Notes: generated from the letters alone by a model not told the origin. A stretch of DNA of 64,000 bases from Brevundimonas aurantiaca (GCF_014199955.1 NZ_JACHOQ010000002.1:186001-250000); one strand, 5' to 3'. Positions 1 through 9,361 are shown, numbered from the stretch's first letter. Numbers and translations are program-made.

Positions 1-1
1 T

Positions 2-2530
2 CAGGGCGGGCATTGTCTGGCGATTCAGCAGCGTCTTCGCCGCTTCAACGGCGGCCTGTTCCGCTCCGCCGTCCCCTTGCCGATCACGGAAGAGGAGCTT
101 GAGGCCCTGATCGCGGCGGCGCGGTGCGACTGGGCTCTGGTCGAGCCGGCCATATTCGGCGCTCTTTTGGAACAGGCCCTGGACCCGCAAGAGCGCGCGG
201 AACTGGGGGCGCACTACACCCCCAGGGCCTATGTCGAACGCTTGATCGAGCCGACCATCATGGAGCCCCTGAGAGCGGACTGGGAGGCGGTCGAGGCTCA
301 GGCCCTGGGGCTCTATCTCGAAGGCGACGTCCAGGGCGCAAGGCGGATGATCCGCACCTTTCACGATCAGCTTTGCCGGGTGCGTGTGCTGGATCCGGCC
401 TGTGGGACGGGGAACTTCCTCTATGTCGCCATGCATATGATGAAGGCGCTTGAGGGAGAGGTTCTGGGCGTTCTGGCGGAAATGGGGGAGGAGCAGGGCC
501 GCCTGGGTCTGGACGGCCATGTCGTCAGTCCCGAACAATTCCATGGGTTGGAAAAGAACGCCTACGCCGCCTGGATCGCCGAGATGGTGATGTGGATCGG
601 CCATCTGCAATGGCATTTTCGCCTGTTCGGCGACGCCGCCCCCTCTGAACCGATTTTGAAGGACTTTCGCCGGGTCGTTCATGCCGACGCCCTGGTCAGT
701 TGTTCGCGGATCGCTGGGCGGCTGGGCGAAACGGGCGGGGATCGTGCGGTCGAACACTATGTCGATCCACGGCCGACGCCCTGGCCGGAGGCGCATTTCA
801 TCATCGGCAATCCGCCGTTCATGGGCGGCAAGGATCTGCGTGCGGCCTTCGGCGACGGCTATGTGGCCGCCCTGGACCAGGTGCGCGGCGGTCGGTTTCG
901 CTCCGCCGATCTGGTGACCGTCTGGTGGGATCGTGCGGCCGAGATTCTGACCCGGCCGGGCTCAATCCTGCGCCGCTTCGGCTTCATCACCACCAATTCC
1001 GTCACCCAGACCTTTTCGCGCCGTGTCATCGCGCATCATCTCAACCGCCGCCCGGCGGTTCGATTGGTATTCGCCATCCCTGACCATCCGTGGGTCGTCG
1101 GCGTCGGCCGCGCCGACGTCCGCATCGCCATGTCGGTGGCGGAAAGGGGGGAGGCGGACGGCCAGGGCCGGTGGCTGGGCGTGACCGACGAGGCCGCCCT
1201 CGACACCGATCTTCCCCGTCTGACCTTTCAGGAAAGGCGAGGGGTCATCGGCGCGGACCTGATGATCGACCAGGGTCTGGGCGGGGCGGTCGATCTGAGG
1301 TCCAATGCGCACCTGGCCTATCGCGGCGTCCAGCTGATGGGCGCCGGATTCCTGGTGACGCCGGAGCAGGGACGCGCCCTGCTGGGCGGTTCAGAGGTCG
1401 GAGCGCCGTCGCCGATCCGCGCCTATCGGAATGGTCGCGACCTGGCTGATCGCAGTCGCAATCTTGAGGTGATCGACCTGTTCGGATGGGACGAGGCCGA
1501 CGTGCGGCGTCGCCATCCTCTGATCTATCAGCATCTGCTTGAGACGGTGAAGCCCGAACGGGAGCGCAACAACCGCGCCGCCTACAGGGACAGCTGGTGG
1601 CTCTTCGGCGAGCCGCGCCGCGAGCTTCGCGCGGCCCTGACGGGTCTTGATCGCTATATTGTGACTGTCGAGACCGCCAAACACCGCTGGTTCCGCTTTC
1701 TGGACAAGGACGTCCTGCCCGACAACAAGCTCGTCGTCATCGCCAGTGACGATCCGGCCGTGCTGGCGGTGCTGTCGTCCCGCGTCCATAGGGCCTGGTT
1801 CGCCGCGAACGGTGGAAGGATCGGGGAATATCAGCGCGAGGCCGTCTATGTGAAAGGCGTCTGTTTCGACCGCTTTCCCTTTCCCGAGCTGGAGCCGGCC
1901 CAGGCGGCTGAACTGGCGGCCCTGGGGGAGGAATTGGACCAGACGCGGGCGCGTGTCCTGGCTGAGAATCCCGACCTCACCATGACAGCGCTTTATAATG
2001 CGAGGGCCCGCGCGGCCGATCCCCGTCCCCTCGACGCATCCGAACGGGACAGACATGACCGCGGCCGCATCGGCATCCTCGATCATCTTCATCGCCGGCT
2101 GGATGAGCGGGCGGGCAAGGCCTACGGCTGGCCGGCCGATGCGGATGAGGCGACGATCGTGTCGGGATTGACGCAGTTGAATCGGAGGAGGGCGGAGGAG
2201 GAGGCGCAGGGACGGGTGCGCTTCGTCCGTCCCGCCTATCAGAGCGAGAAGGTGCGGATCATCACGCCCCAACCCGTTCAGACCGAGGCGGTCCTGGTCT
2301 CGCCGCCCAGCCGACCGCAGCTTCCGGAGGAGCCGGGCCCCTTGGCCTCAGCCCTGCTGTTCCGTCTGAGACGCGCCGGCGTCCCCATGCAGCCTGAGCA
2401 TCTGGCGGCGGCGTTTGAAGGCGGCGGACGGCGCAAGACCCGCACGATCAAACATACGCTGGCGGTCTTGGCCGTTTCCGGGGCGGTTCAACATTCGGAG
2501 ACAGGCTGGTTCGCCCCCCATCGAGCTTGA
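2..2530 (+). CDS. MmeI-type class I SAM-dependent DNA (adenine-N6) methyltransferase, 5' end missing
   Basis: Methylates adenine in a DNA recognition site, either as an orphan methylase or as the modification half of a type IIG/MmeI-like restriction enzyme. Seen: SAM motif I DPACGTGNF at bases 392-418 and the catalytic motif NPPF at 809-820, in the order usual for N6-adenine methylases. Long blocks after the motif (GFITTNS, VFAIPDHPWV) are typical of the MmeI-like family, followed by a target-recognition region and a C-terminal winged-helix-like tail. A TTG at 77 could be taken as a start, but the same frame is open back to base 2 and reads LRRFNGGLF, which fits family sequence. The true N-terminus, where a nuclease domain would sit, is therefore outside the window. 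Whether this is a methylase only or a restriction-modification fusion cannot be told. It ends 8 bases before the convergent response regulator. Confidence 0.88.
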   Translation, partial: QGGHCLAIQQRLRRFNGGLFRSAVPLPITEEELEALIAAARCDWALVEPAIFGALLEQALDPQERAELGAHYTPRAYVERLIEPTIMEPLRADWEAVEAQALGLYLEGDVQGARRMIRTFHDQLCRVRVLDPACGTGNFLYVAMHMMKALEGEVLGVLAEMGEEQGRLGLDGHVVSPEQFHGLEKNAYAAWIAEMVMWIGHLQWHFRLFGDAAPSEPILKDFRRVVHADALVSCSRIAGRLGETGGDRAVEHYVDPRPTPWPEAHFIIGNPPFMGGKDLRAAFGDGYVAALDQVRGGRFRSADLVTVWWDRAAEILTRPGSILRRFGFITTNSVTQTFSRRVIAHHLNRRPAVRLVFAIPDHPWVVGVGRADVRIAMSVAERGEADGQGRWLGVTDEAALDTDLPRLTFQERRGVIGADLMIDQGLGGAVDLRSNAHLAYRGVQLMGAGFLVTPEQGRALLGGSEVGAPSPIRAYRNGRDLADRSRNLEVIDLFGWDEADVRRRHPLIYQHLLETVKPERERNNRAAYRDSWWLFGEPRRELRAALTGLDRYIVTVETAKHRWFRFLDKDVLPDNKLVVIASDDPAVLAVLSSRVHRAWFAANGGRIGEYQREAVYVKGVCFDRFPFPELEPAQAAELAALGEELDQTRARVLAENPDLTMTALYNARARAADPRPLDASERDRHDRGRIGILDHLHRRLDERAGKAYGWPADADEATIVSGLTQLNRRRAEEEAQGRVRFVRPAYQSEKVRIITPQPVQTEAVLVSPPSRPQLPEEPGPLASALLFRLRRAGVPMQPEHLAAAFEGGGRRKTRTIKHTLAVLAVSGAVQHSETGWFAPHRA

Positions 2531-2538
2531 AACCCGAA

Positions 2539-2916
2539 TCAGACCTCGGCTACGCCCATGGCCTTCAGCAAGGCGTCGCGCACCGCCGCCTCTGTGAAGG
2601 GCTTCTGGATGGTCGGCGACCCGCGCCATTCGTCCGGAAGACCGCCTTCGCCATAGCCGGTCGAGAAGACGAAGGGGACGCCGCGGGCTTTCAGGGCCTC
2701 CGCTACGGGGAAGACCTGGCGGCCGGCGACATTGACGTCCAACAGGGCCGCGTCCAGCTCGACCGTGTCGCGGGCCAGGGTCTCGCCGTCGTCGATATTG
2801 GACGCGGGGCCGATGGGCACGCACTCCATGTCTTCCAGAATGGTCTCGAGCAACATGGCGACGAGGGACTCGTCCTCCACAACCAAGACACGGCGTCCAC
2901 TCAGCGGCTGGTTCAT
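2539..2916 (-). CDS. Single-domain response regulator (REC only)
   Basis: A 125-residue receiver domain with no output domain. Seen: acidic pocket VVEDE near residue 13, phospho-acceptor Asp60 in LLDVN, the Ser/Thr switch at 85-86 (STGY) and Lys105 in QKPF. All residues needed for phosphorylation are present. Its start overlaps the stop of the upstream HWE kinase by four bases (2913-2916), so the two are almost certainly co-translated and this is the kinase's cognate receiver. Proteins of this kind act either as phosphate sinks or as mobile receivers that pass phosphate on or bind a partner. The sequence does not say which. Confidence 0.93.
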   Translation of the reverse strand: MNQPLSGRRVLVVEDESLVAMLLETILEDMECVPIGPASNIDDGETLARDTVELDAALLDVNVAGRQVFPVAEALKARGVPFVFSTGYGEGGLPDEWRGSPTIQKPFTEAAVRDALLKAMGVAEV

Positions 2917-4421
2917 AGGGCGGGTGTCCTGTCGAGGGGAACCATGAGTTCCGCAATCAATCCGTCTTTGCCGTAAACCAGATCGATCTCACCCGCCAGA
3001 TCGTGGCGAATGTTTCGTTCAATCAATCGGCTACCAAAGCCTCTTGTGTCCGGTGGCGTAACTTTCGGCCCGTCCAGCTCTCGCCAGGACAGCTTTAATT
3101 TCGGCGCAGTCTGATCCGCCACGCCCCAGTCGACCAGAACCCGTCCGTGGGGCGTGGACAGGGCGCCGTATTTGCTGGCGTTCGTCGCCAGCTCATGGAA
3201 GATCATGCCCAGAGACAGGGCTGTCGCCGGCGCCAGGGCGACGGCGGGACCGTTCAGGTGGAAGCGCGTCGGACCGAACGCCTCGGTCTCGTGTTCCAGA
3301 ATGGCGCGCAGATCGGCGCCCTCCCAATGGGTCCGCGTCAGAAGATCGTGGGTGTGGGAGAGGGCCAGGATTCGCGCCTGGAAGGCCTGGGCGAAGGTGG
3401 AGGGGTCGCGGTGGGACCGCGCCGTCTGGATCGCGATGGACTGGACCGTCGCCAGGGTGTTTTTCACCCTGTGGTTCAGCTCGTCGATCATCGACTTCTG
3501 ACGGCGGGCGGCCAGGACGTTCTCGGTCACGTCGTGACCCTGTACGAAGATGCCGACCACCTGGCCGGCCTCGTCCCGAATGGGCTGATAGATGAAGTCG
3601 AGATAGTGGTTTTCCAGCGGCGCTCCGGGCCGCCGCTGAAGTTGCGCCAGGCTTTCGCGCCCCTCATAGGCTTCGCCTGTAGCAAAGACGGAATCGAGAA
3701 ACTCGTAGTACCCCTGGCCGGCTAGCTCAGGCAGCGCCTCTCGGATCGGCTTGCCGGCGATGTCGCGGTGGCCGATCAACTGCCCATAGGCGGCGTTGTA
3801 CATTTGAAAACAGTGGTCCGGCCCGGACAGAATGGCGACGAAGCCCGGCGCCTGCATGAACATCTCGACCAGGCGGTTGCGTTCCTTCTCCAGGCGACGG
3901 TTGTCCTCCTGCACCGACTGGGCGCGCCGCAGAACGGAACCGCCGACGATCGCATCGAGGGCCGTGGTCGGTTCGTCGGGCGGGGCGGCCGGGAACAGGT
4001 CCGTGATATCCATCGTGTGCTGAAGCAGAAGGACGACCTCGCCCTCGGCGTCGAGCAGCGGCGTATGGGTGGCGCTCCAGATCCGCTCCTCGAACACCTC
4101 CCGGCAACCATCCAGGCGTCGGGGGAGCGAATAGCGGACGAGGGCCAGATGGTCGCGCTGTCGGGTGTCGCGCGCCTTTTCAAGTGAGGCCCTGACCTGC
4201 CGGACGTTTTCGGGCGCCTCCTGCCCCGGTCCGGAATCGAAAGCCTGAAACAGCGGCCGACCCAGGAGATCGGGCCTATGCGAACGGGTGACGTCCAGAT
4301 AGGCCTGATTGACGTCGAAGATCCGCAAATCCGGGGTGAGCAACAGATAGGGATTGGGCGAAGCCGCAAACGCGGTCGCCAAATCGGCGATCGACGCGCC
4401 CTGTGTCAGAAGTTCAGTCAA
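2913..4421 (-). CDS. PAS-containing HWE/HisKA_2-family sensor histidine kinase
   Basis: A soluble sensor kinase of 502 residues with no membrane segments. Two PAS-like regions lie at about 12-130 and 185-300. The dimerisation/phosphotransfer helix has His317 in NHRVKNTLATVQS, the HWE/HisKA_2 type of H-box, and a HATPase domain covers about 395-495. The second PAS resembles LOV/PAS modules but lacks an obvious flavin-binding NCR motif, so I do not call it a photoreceptor. The start is TTG at 4421, because no ATG or GTG lies closer and the PAS begins soon after. It overlaps the receiver gene downstream by 4 bases. An EcfG-type promoter candidate lies just upstream. HWE kinases often feed the PhyR-NepR-EcfG general stress pathway in this class; that role is inference here. 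Confidence 0.93.
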   Translation of the reverse strand: MTELLTQGASIADLATAFAASPNPYLLLTPDLRIFDVNQAYLDVTRSHRPDLLGRPLFQAFDSGPGQEAPENVRQVRASLEKARDTRQRDHLALVRYSLPRRLDGCREVFEERIWSATHTPLLDAEGEVVLLLQHTMDITDLFPAAPPDEPTTALDAIVGGSVLRRAQSVQEDNRRLEKERNRLVEMFMQAPGFVAILSGPDHCFQMYNAAYGQLIGHRDIAGKPIREALPELAGQGYYEFLDSVFATGEAYEGRESLAQLQRRPGAPLENHYLDFIYQPIRDEAGQVVGIFVQGHDVTENVLAARRQKSMIDELNHRVKNTLATVQSIAIQTARSHRDPSTFAQAFQARILALSHTHDLLTRTHWEGADLRAILEHETEAFGPTRFHLNGPAVALAPATALSLGMIFHELATNASKYGALSTPHGRVLVDWGVADQTAPKLKLSWRELDGPKVTPPDTRGFGSRLIERNIRHDLAGEIDLVYGKDGLIAELMVPLDRTPAL

Positions 4422-4447
4422 GCCACGCCCCAGTCGAACCGGGCCTA

Positions 4448-4472
4448 AACGCCGACCTGACGAAAAGGTTCA
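4448..4472 (-). promoter_or_regulatory. Candidate EcfG (sigma-T) promoter for the HWE kinase operon
   Basis: On the minus strand the sequence TGAAC, 16 bases, CGTT matches the alphaproteobacterial general-stress sigma factor consensus (GGAAC, N16-17, CGTT) with one mismatch. The expected transcript start would fall about 20 bases before the TTG start at 4421, a sensible leader length. Motif matching by eye only. Confidence 0.45.
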
Positions 4473-4535
4473 CGCCAGCACAAATCATTTTCGGATCGTC
4501 ATTGGCCCGTCGAGGGAATTTGCTAAGGACGGGAC

Positions 4536-6125
4536 ATGACAATCGCCGGCGCCTTGGCCACCCTCTCCCTGATGATCGCTCAACCCACAGACCGGCCCGC
4601 CGACGATCCGCCTCTGGTGCGGATCGATCAGGGCGAGCTGACAGGTGTGGCGGAGGGGGAAGTCGCCGCCTTCAAGAACATTCCCTACGCCGCCCCGCCG
4701 GTCGCAGAGATGCGGTGGCGGCCGCCCGGGACGGCCCCGCGATGGGAAGGCCGTCGCGACGCTTCGACCTATGGCCCCATCTGCATTCAGGCCACGCCGC
4801 AGGGCGATCCCGGCGTCGGCCCCCTGCCGATGAGCGAGGACTGCCTGAACCTGAACGTCTGGCGCCCCCTCGATACGTCCGCGCCGGCGCCGGTGATGGT
4901 GTGGATCCACGGCGGCGGACTGGTGAACGGCTCGGGCACGGCCGCGCTCTATGACGGGTCGCACCTGGCGCGTCAGGGCATGGTGGTGGTCACGCTCAAC
5001 TATCGCCTGGGACGGCTGGGCTTCTTTGATCACCCCGCCCTGGCGGCCGAACGGCCGGCCGATGAGCCGGCGGGCAACTATGGCGTCATGGACGTGATCG
5101 CCGCCCTGAGATGGGTAAAGGCCAATATCGCCGTCTTCGGCGGCGACCCCGACAACGTCACCATATTCGGGGAATCCGCCGGCGGCGCCATGGTGACCCG
5201 TCTGATGATCTCGCCTCCGGCGCGTGATCTGTTCGCCCGGGCCGTCGTTCAGTCCGGACTCGGGCGTGAGTTGCAGACGCCCCTGGACCGACGCGGCGCC
5301 TTTGACCTGCCGTCCGCCCGCGAGAGGGGCGAGGTTTGGGCGCACGGCCATAATCTGATGACGGCGGCCGATCTGCGGTCGGCGCCGGTCGAACTGCTGC
5401 TGACGCCTGCGCCGGTCTTCGCCAACGGCGACCTGACCCTGATCGACGGCAGGATCTTGCCTTCGACCGTCGAGGCGGCCTTCCGCGCCGGGCGGCAGTC
5501 GTCGGCGCCCTTGATCATCGGGACCAACAGCGCCGAATTCTGGTGGATGAAGCCCACCGACCGCAACGGCTACGGCATGATCGACGACGACATGACCTGG
5601 CTGGAACGTGCCCAGATCACCCAGGCCTATGGCGGAGAGGCCGGGTTTGACCGCGGTTTCATCACCGACGCCGTATTCTCCGAACCCGCACGGCTGCTGG
5701 CGCGGCTGCACGCCGCTGCGGGACGACCCGCCTATCTCTATCGGTTCGACATTTCCTCGCCGGACAATCCCGAACCGCACGGCGGCGCCACCCATGCGAT
5801 CGAGCGGCCCTATGTCTTCGGAACGTTGTCGCTTCTGCCCTATCCGGTGCGGCCGGTGGATCAGGCCGCCTCCCAGGCCATGATGGGCTATTGGACCAGC
5901 TTCGCCCGCTCCGGCGATCCGAACGGAGTAGGCCGGCCCGACTGGCCGATGGCGGCCGGAAAAGGTAATCCGACGCTGCTGCTGCTTCGGAACGACGGTC
6001 CCGTCGCCGTTCCGACCCCGGACGCGGGGCGTCTGGACCTGATCGAACAGTTCCGTGAGCGCCCGCGCGGGCGTCCTCGTGCGCTTCGGCCGGATGAAGA
6101 TGCGGCTAGGCCCTATCAACACTGA
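4536..6125 (+). CDS. Type B carboxylesterase (alpha/beta hydrolase)
   Basis: Hydrolyses carboxylic esters (p-nitrobenzyl esterase/cholinesterase fold), probably in the periplasm. 529 residues, normal for the family. Seen: a short hydrophobic N-terminus that may be a signal peptide, the oxyanion loop WIHGGGLVNG, the nucleophile elbow GESAGG with Ser214, an acidic residue in GTNSAEFWW, and the catalytic His region GATHAIERPYVFG. AAGGA lies 7 bases before the ATG. It is divergent from the HWE kinase and convergent with gor. The last 25 residues are Arg/Pro-rich and not typical. The substrate is unknown. Confidence 0.93.
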   Translation: MTIAGALATLSLMIAQPTDRPADDPPLVRIDQGELTGVAEGEVAAFKNIPYAAPPVAEMRWRPPGTAPRWEGRRDASTYGPICIQATPQGDPGVGPLPMSEDCLNLNVWRPLDTSAPAPVMVWIHGGGLVNGSGTAALYDGSHLARQGMVVVTLNYRLGRLGFFDHPALAAERPADEPAGNYGVMDVIAALRWVKANIAVFGGDPDNVTIFGESAGGAMVTRLMISPPARDLFARAVVQSGLGRELQTPLDRRGAFDLPSARERGEVWAHGHNLMTAADLRSAPVELLLTPAPVFANGDLTLIDGRILPSTVEAAFRAGRQSSAPLIIGTNSAEFWWMKPTDRNGYGMIDDDMTWLERAQITQAYGGEAGFDRGFITDAVFSEPARLLARLHAAAGRPAYLYRFDISSPDNPEPHGGATHAIERPYVFGTLSLLPYPVRPVDQAASQAMMGYWTSFARSGDPNGVGRPDWPMAAGKGNPTLLLLRNDGPVAVPTPDAGRLDLIEQFRERPRGRPRALRPDEDAARPYQH

Positions 6126-6150
6126 GGGCCCGGCCTGAATTGCGGAAGGT

Positions 6151-7533
6151 TCAGCCCGCCGAGGTGCTGCTGGACTGCTTTTCCTTCAAGGTCACCAACT
6201 CCTCCGCCATGGTGGGGTGGACGGCGCAGGTCGCATCCCATTGCGCCTTGGTGAGGCCGGCCTTAACGGCGATGGCGGCGAGCTGAATCATCTCCGGACT
6301 GTCCGGCCCGACGATATGGACGCCGACCACCCTTTGGCTGTCGGCATCGACGACCAGCTTCATCAGAACCCGCTCCTCTGAGCCGGTGAAGGCGTATTTC
6401 ATCGGCCTGAAGCGGGTGACATAGACATCGACGCCGGCCGAACAAGACCGGCGCGCCTCGGCCTCCGACAGGCCGACCACGCCGACGGGCGGCTGGCTGA
6501 ACACCGCCGTCGCCACGGCCTCATAGTCGAAGTGCTGGGGATTGTCGCGGAAGACGGTCTGGTGAAAGGCCACCGCTTCGCGAATAGCCACCGGAGTCAG
6601 GTTCATCCGGTCGGTGACGTCGCCGATGGCCCAGATGTTTTCGGCCGTCGTCCTTGACCAGCGGTCCACCTTGATCGCCCCGGCCTCGTTGAGCTCGACC
6701 CCTGCGGCTTCCAGCCCCAAGCCCTTCACATGCGGAACCCGGCCGGTGGCGAACATGACCACATCCGTTTCCAGCTTCATGCCGTTTTCGAGGTGGTTGA
6801 TCAGTCCGGTGGGCGTCTTCTCGATCTTCTCGTGCTGGCAGCCCAGGATCACCTTGACGCCGCGCTTTTCGATCTCGCCGGCCAGATGGGCGCGCACATC
6901 GTCGTCGAAGCCGCGCAGGATATTCGGCCCGCGATAGATCAGGGTCGTCTCGACGCCCAGGCCGGCGAAAATTCCCGCAAACTCCACCGCAATATAGCCG
7001 CCGCCCGCAATCAGGATGCGCTTGGGCAGTTCGGGCAGGTGGAAGGCCTCTTCCGAGGTGATGGCGTGCTCGATCCCGGTCAGGCCGTCCGGCTTCCATG
7101 GGCGGCCGCCGGTGGCGATCAGTATCTTTTCAGCGGTGAAAACCTGATCCTTTCCGACGATTTCGACCGTATGGGCGTCTTTCAACACAGCCCGACCATG
7201 GACCAGCTCAACGCCTGCCTTACCCAGATTGGCGGCGTAGATGCCCGAAAGACGCGCGATTTCGACGTCCTTGGCTTCGAGAAAGGTCGGCCAGTCGAAC
7301 CGGGCCTGGTCGAACGACCAGCCGTAGCCCTCAGCGATCTGCAACGCATGGCTGACTTCGGAGGCCATGACCATGAACTTCTTGGGCACGCATCCTCGGA
7401 TGACGCAGGTGCCGCCGACCCGGTATTCCTCGGCCACCGCGACCCGCTTTCCGTCCAGGGCGGTCAGCCGCGCTGCACGCACGCCCCCGGAGCCGGCGCC
7501 GATGACGAAGAGGTCGTAGTCGTAATCAGCCAT
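6151..7533 (-). CDS. gor: Glutathione-disulfide reductase
   Basis: NADPH-dependent reduction of glutathione disulfide in the cytoplasm. 460 residues. Seen: N-terminal FAD-binding GAGSGGVRAAR, redox-active disulfide Cys43/Cys48 in GTCVIRGCVPKK, the second nucleotide fold GGGYIAVEFAG, FAD site AIGDVTDR, and the C-terminal active-site His in AVHPTMAEE. I start at the ATG at 7533 because the protein then begins MADYDYDLFVIGAG directly before the FAD fold and has CGGAG about 7 bases upstream. An in-frame extension to 7602 adds a Cys-rich stretch that family members lack. A strong housekeeping-type promoter lies at 7612-7637. Confidence 0.96.
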   Translation of the reverse strand: MADYDYDLFVIGAGSGGVRAARLTALDGKRVAVAEEYRVGGTCVIRGCVPKKFMVMASEVSHALQIAEGYGWSFDQARFDWPTFLEAKDVEIARLSGIYAANLGKAGVELVHGRAVLKDAHTVEIVGKDQVFTAEKILIATGGRPWKPDGLTGIEHAITSEEAFHLPELPKRILIAGGGYIAVEFAGIFAGLGVETTLIYRGPNILRGFDDDVRAHLAGEIEKRGVKVILGCQHEKIEKTPTGLINHLENGMKLETDVVMFATGRVPHVKGLGLEAAGVELNEAGAIKVDRWSRTTAENIWAIGDVTDRMNLTPVAIREAVAFHQTVFRDNPQHFDYEAVATAVFSQPPVGVVGLSEAEARRSCSAGVDVYVTRFRPMKYAFTGSEERVLMKLVVDADSQRVVGVHIVGPDSPEMIQLAAIAVKAGLTKAQWDATCAVHPTMAEELVTLKEKQSSSTSAG

Positions 7534-7611
7534 GGAGCGCTCCGAAACACAGCCGCAGTGACAGAGCCGGCACGCGCCGCAGCCCAGGCGGACCACTGAC
7601 ATAAGTACGTT

Positions 7612-7637
7612 GTTCTAGCGAGACAAGCTAAGGTCAA
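7612..7637 (-). promoter_or_regulatory. Housekeeping-type promoter of gor
   Basis: On the minus strand TTGACCT, 11 bases, GCTAGAAC. The -10 element matches the Caulobacter housekeeping consensus GCTANAWC exactly and the -35 matches TTGACGS at all but one base. The spacing lies within the usual 10-14. The predicted leader to the ATG at 7533 is about 70 bases. Confidence 0.6.
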
Positions 7638-7721
7638 TAGAGCACGAAAAGGTTGCATAGACATGGCCAAAAGGTTGACTTCGGGTGTGCGGTCGAACAG
7701 TGTGCTGTCAGGACTTAATGG

Positions 7722-8672
7722 GTGGCGGGTATGATTGGGCTCCTTTTGACAGCGGCTGTAATTTTTCCGCAATCGGGCGATGACCAGCTACGTGTTGAGA
7801 CGCCTTCTTCATCTTCTGCTGCGGTCAGACTTGAAGATGTCGAAGTTGTCGGTCGCCCTCTAGACAGCATGATCAGCGACTTTGTGAGGGAGGTTGCGGC
7901 GCCGAACAATGGGCGGGGCCTGGCGCGATGGCGCGATCCTGTGTGTGTGGGCGTCGCCAATCTGCAACGCGAACCTGCACAGTATATCGTAGATCGCGTA
8001 TCAGAGATAGCGGACGATTTGGGCCTGAAGGCTGGAAAGCCCGGTTGCACGCCCAATGCTCTGGTCGTGGCGACATCAGACGGCGCAGCAACAGCGAACG
8101 CTATGGTTGAAGAGAGCCCTAGAACGTTTAGAATCGGCGGTTCCGGAATGGACAGAGGCAGGGAGTCCCTGCGGCGGTTTCGGGCTTCAGATCGTCCGGT
8201 CCGTTGGTGGAATGTATCCATGCCGGTCGATTCAGACACGGGCATGCGCGCCGTCCGTATTCCCGGAGACTGTTCTGGATCCTGCATTAAGGGATTCGAG
8301 ATGGCGCCGGTGGTTCCTGTATTCGCAGCGTCGCGGCTGAACTCCCAAATCGTTGATGACATTTTTCGTACGATTGTAATCATCGATGTCGACCAAGTGG
8401 CCAACGTCACAATACAGCAGTTAGCGGATTACGTCGCCATGGTCACGTTCGCCCAAATCGATCCCGATTCGGACACCAGTGCTTATGCATCCATCCTGAA
8501 TATCTTCACTCAACCCGCAGACGCGGAATCTCTGACTGATTGGGACAAGGCCTATTTGGCGGGGCTCTATGCGGCAGAGCGCGGCCACGTCAGCACGCGA
8601 GTGGCGCGTTCTGAAATCGTAGATGCAATCCGCCGCGAGCACGTCTTGCTCAAGAATGAGGAAGAGAAATAG
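7722..8672 (+). CDS. Secreted protein of unknown function, lower GC than its surroundings
   Basis: 316 residues from the GTG, which has AGGA 8 bases upstream; an ATG at 7731 is the alternative. The hydrophobic N-terminus (MIGLLLTAAVIF) looks like a signal peptide. Four cysteines (in DPVCVGV, KPGCTPN and SGSCIKG, among others) suggest disulfides outside the cytoplasm. The stretch RWRDPVCVGVANL followed by CTPNALVV resembles a recurrent family of uncharacterised secreted proteins in sphingomonads and Caulobacterales; I know no function for it. Base composition is clearly lower in GC (a sampled 60-base stretch at 8401 is 53%) than the genes on either side, and codon use is less biased, so it may be a recent arrival or weakly expressed. 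Confidence 0.82.
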   Translation: MAGMIGLLLTAAVIFPQSGDDQLRVETPSSSSAAVRLEDVEVVGRPLDSMISDFVREVAAPNNGRGLARWRDPVCVGVANLQREPAQYIVDRVSEIADDLGLKAGKPGCTPNALVVATSDGAATANAMVEESPRTFRIGGSGMDRGRESLRRFRASDRPVRWWNVSMPVDSDTGMRAVRIPGDCSGSCIKGFEMAPVVPVFAASRLNSQIVDDIFRTIVIIDVDQVANVTIQQLADYVAMVTFAQIDPDSDTSAYASILNIFTQPADAESLTDWDKAYLAGLYAAERGHVSTRVARSEIVDAIRREHVLLKNEEEK

Positions 8673-8677
8673 TCGCC

Positions 8678-9361
8678 TTAAGGCTGAATCGTGTAGACTC
8701 CGTCATCCATCCCTATGATCGCCAAGTCCGCCAGGTCGAGGAACAGGCCGTGTTCGACCACGCCGGTGATCAGCTTCAGGTCGTCGGCTAAACGGACCGG
8801 GTCGTGGATGGCCTTGCAGGCCGCGTCATAGATCAGATTGCCGCCGTCGGTGCGAACCAGACCGCGATCCGCCTGGCGCACGCGCGCCGGCGCATGGATC
8901 TCATGATCGACCAGGACGTCGGCGATACGATTGGCCGTGGTCTTGTGCCCGAAGGCGACGACCTCGATCGGCAGGGGAAAGGCGCCGAGCACCGGAACCA
9001 CCTTGGCGGCGTCGGCGATGACGATGCAGCGGCTGGAGGCCTCCCACACCAGTTTCTCACGCAACAGGGCGGCCCCGCCCCCCTTGATCAGGGCCAAGCC
9101 GGGACCGACCTCGTCCGCGCCGTCGACGGTCAGGTCGATGCGCGGCGTGTCTTCCAGCGTCGATAGGGTCAGTCCCAGATCGCGCGCCAGGTCGGCGGTC
9201 TTTTCGGATGTGGGGACGCACCGCAGACCGGACAGATTGCGGGCGGCCAGAGCCTTGACGAACCAGGCGGCCGTCGAGCCGGTCCCCAGGCCCACCACCA
9301 TGCCGGGCTCGACATGCTGGGCGGCGGCTTCGCCCGCGTTCTTCTTTTGCAGATCGCTCAT
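8678..9361 (-). CDS. rpiA: Ribose-5-phosphate isomerase A
   Basis: Interconverts ribose 5-phosphate and ribulose 5-phosphate in the pentose phosphate pathway. 227 residues, the usual length. Seen: phosphate-binding [11 protein letters not shown] near residue 25, catalytic-site DGADEVGPG and [11 protein letters not shown], and C-terminal GVVEHGLF. Its start overlaps the glmU stop by four bases (9358-9361), so both are translated from one message. Confidence 0.97.
   Translation of the reverse strand: MSDLQKKNAGEAAAQHVEPGMVVGLGTGSTAAWFVKALAARNLSGLRCVPTSEKTADLARDLGLTLSTLEDTPRIDLTVDGADEVGPGLALIKGGGAALLREKLVWEASSRCIVIADAAKVVPVLGAFPLPIEVVAFGHKTTANRIADVLVDHEIHAPARVRQADRGLVRTDGGNLIYDAACKAIHDPVRLADDLKLITGVVEHGLFLDLADLAIIGMDDGVYTIQP

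Noticed and set aside
4522..4529. GCTAAGGA as a -10 box giving a leaderless esterase message
   Set aside because: The same bases hold AAGGA at ideal Shine-Dalgarno spacing from the ATG, which is the simpler reading.
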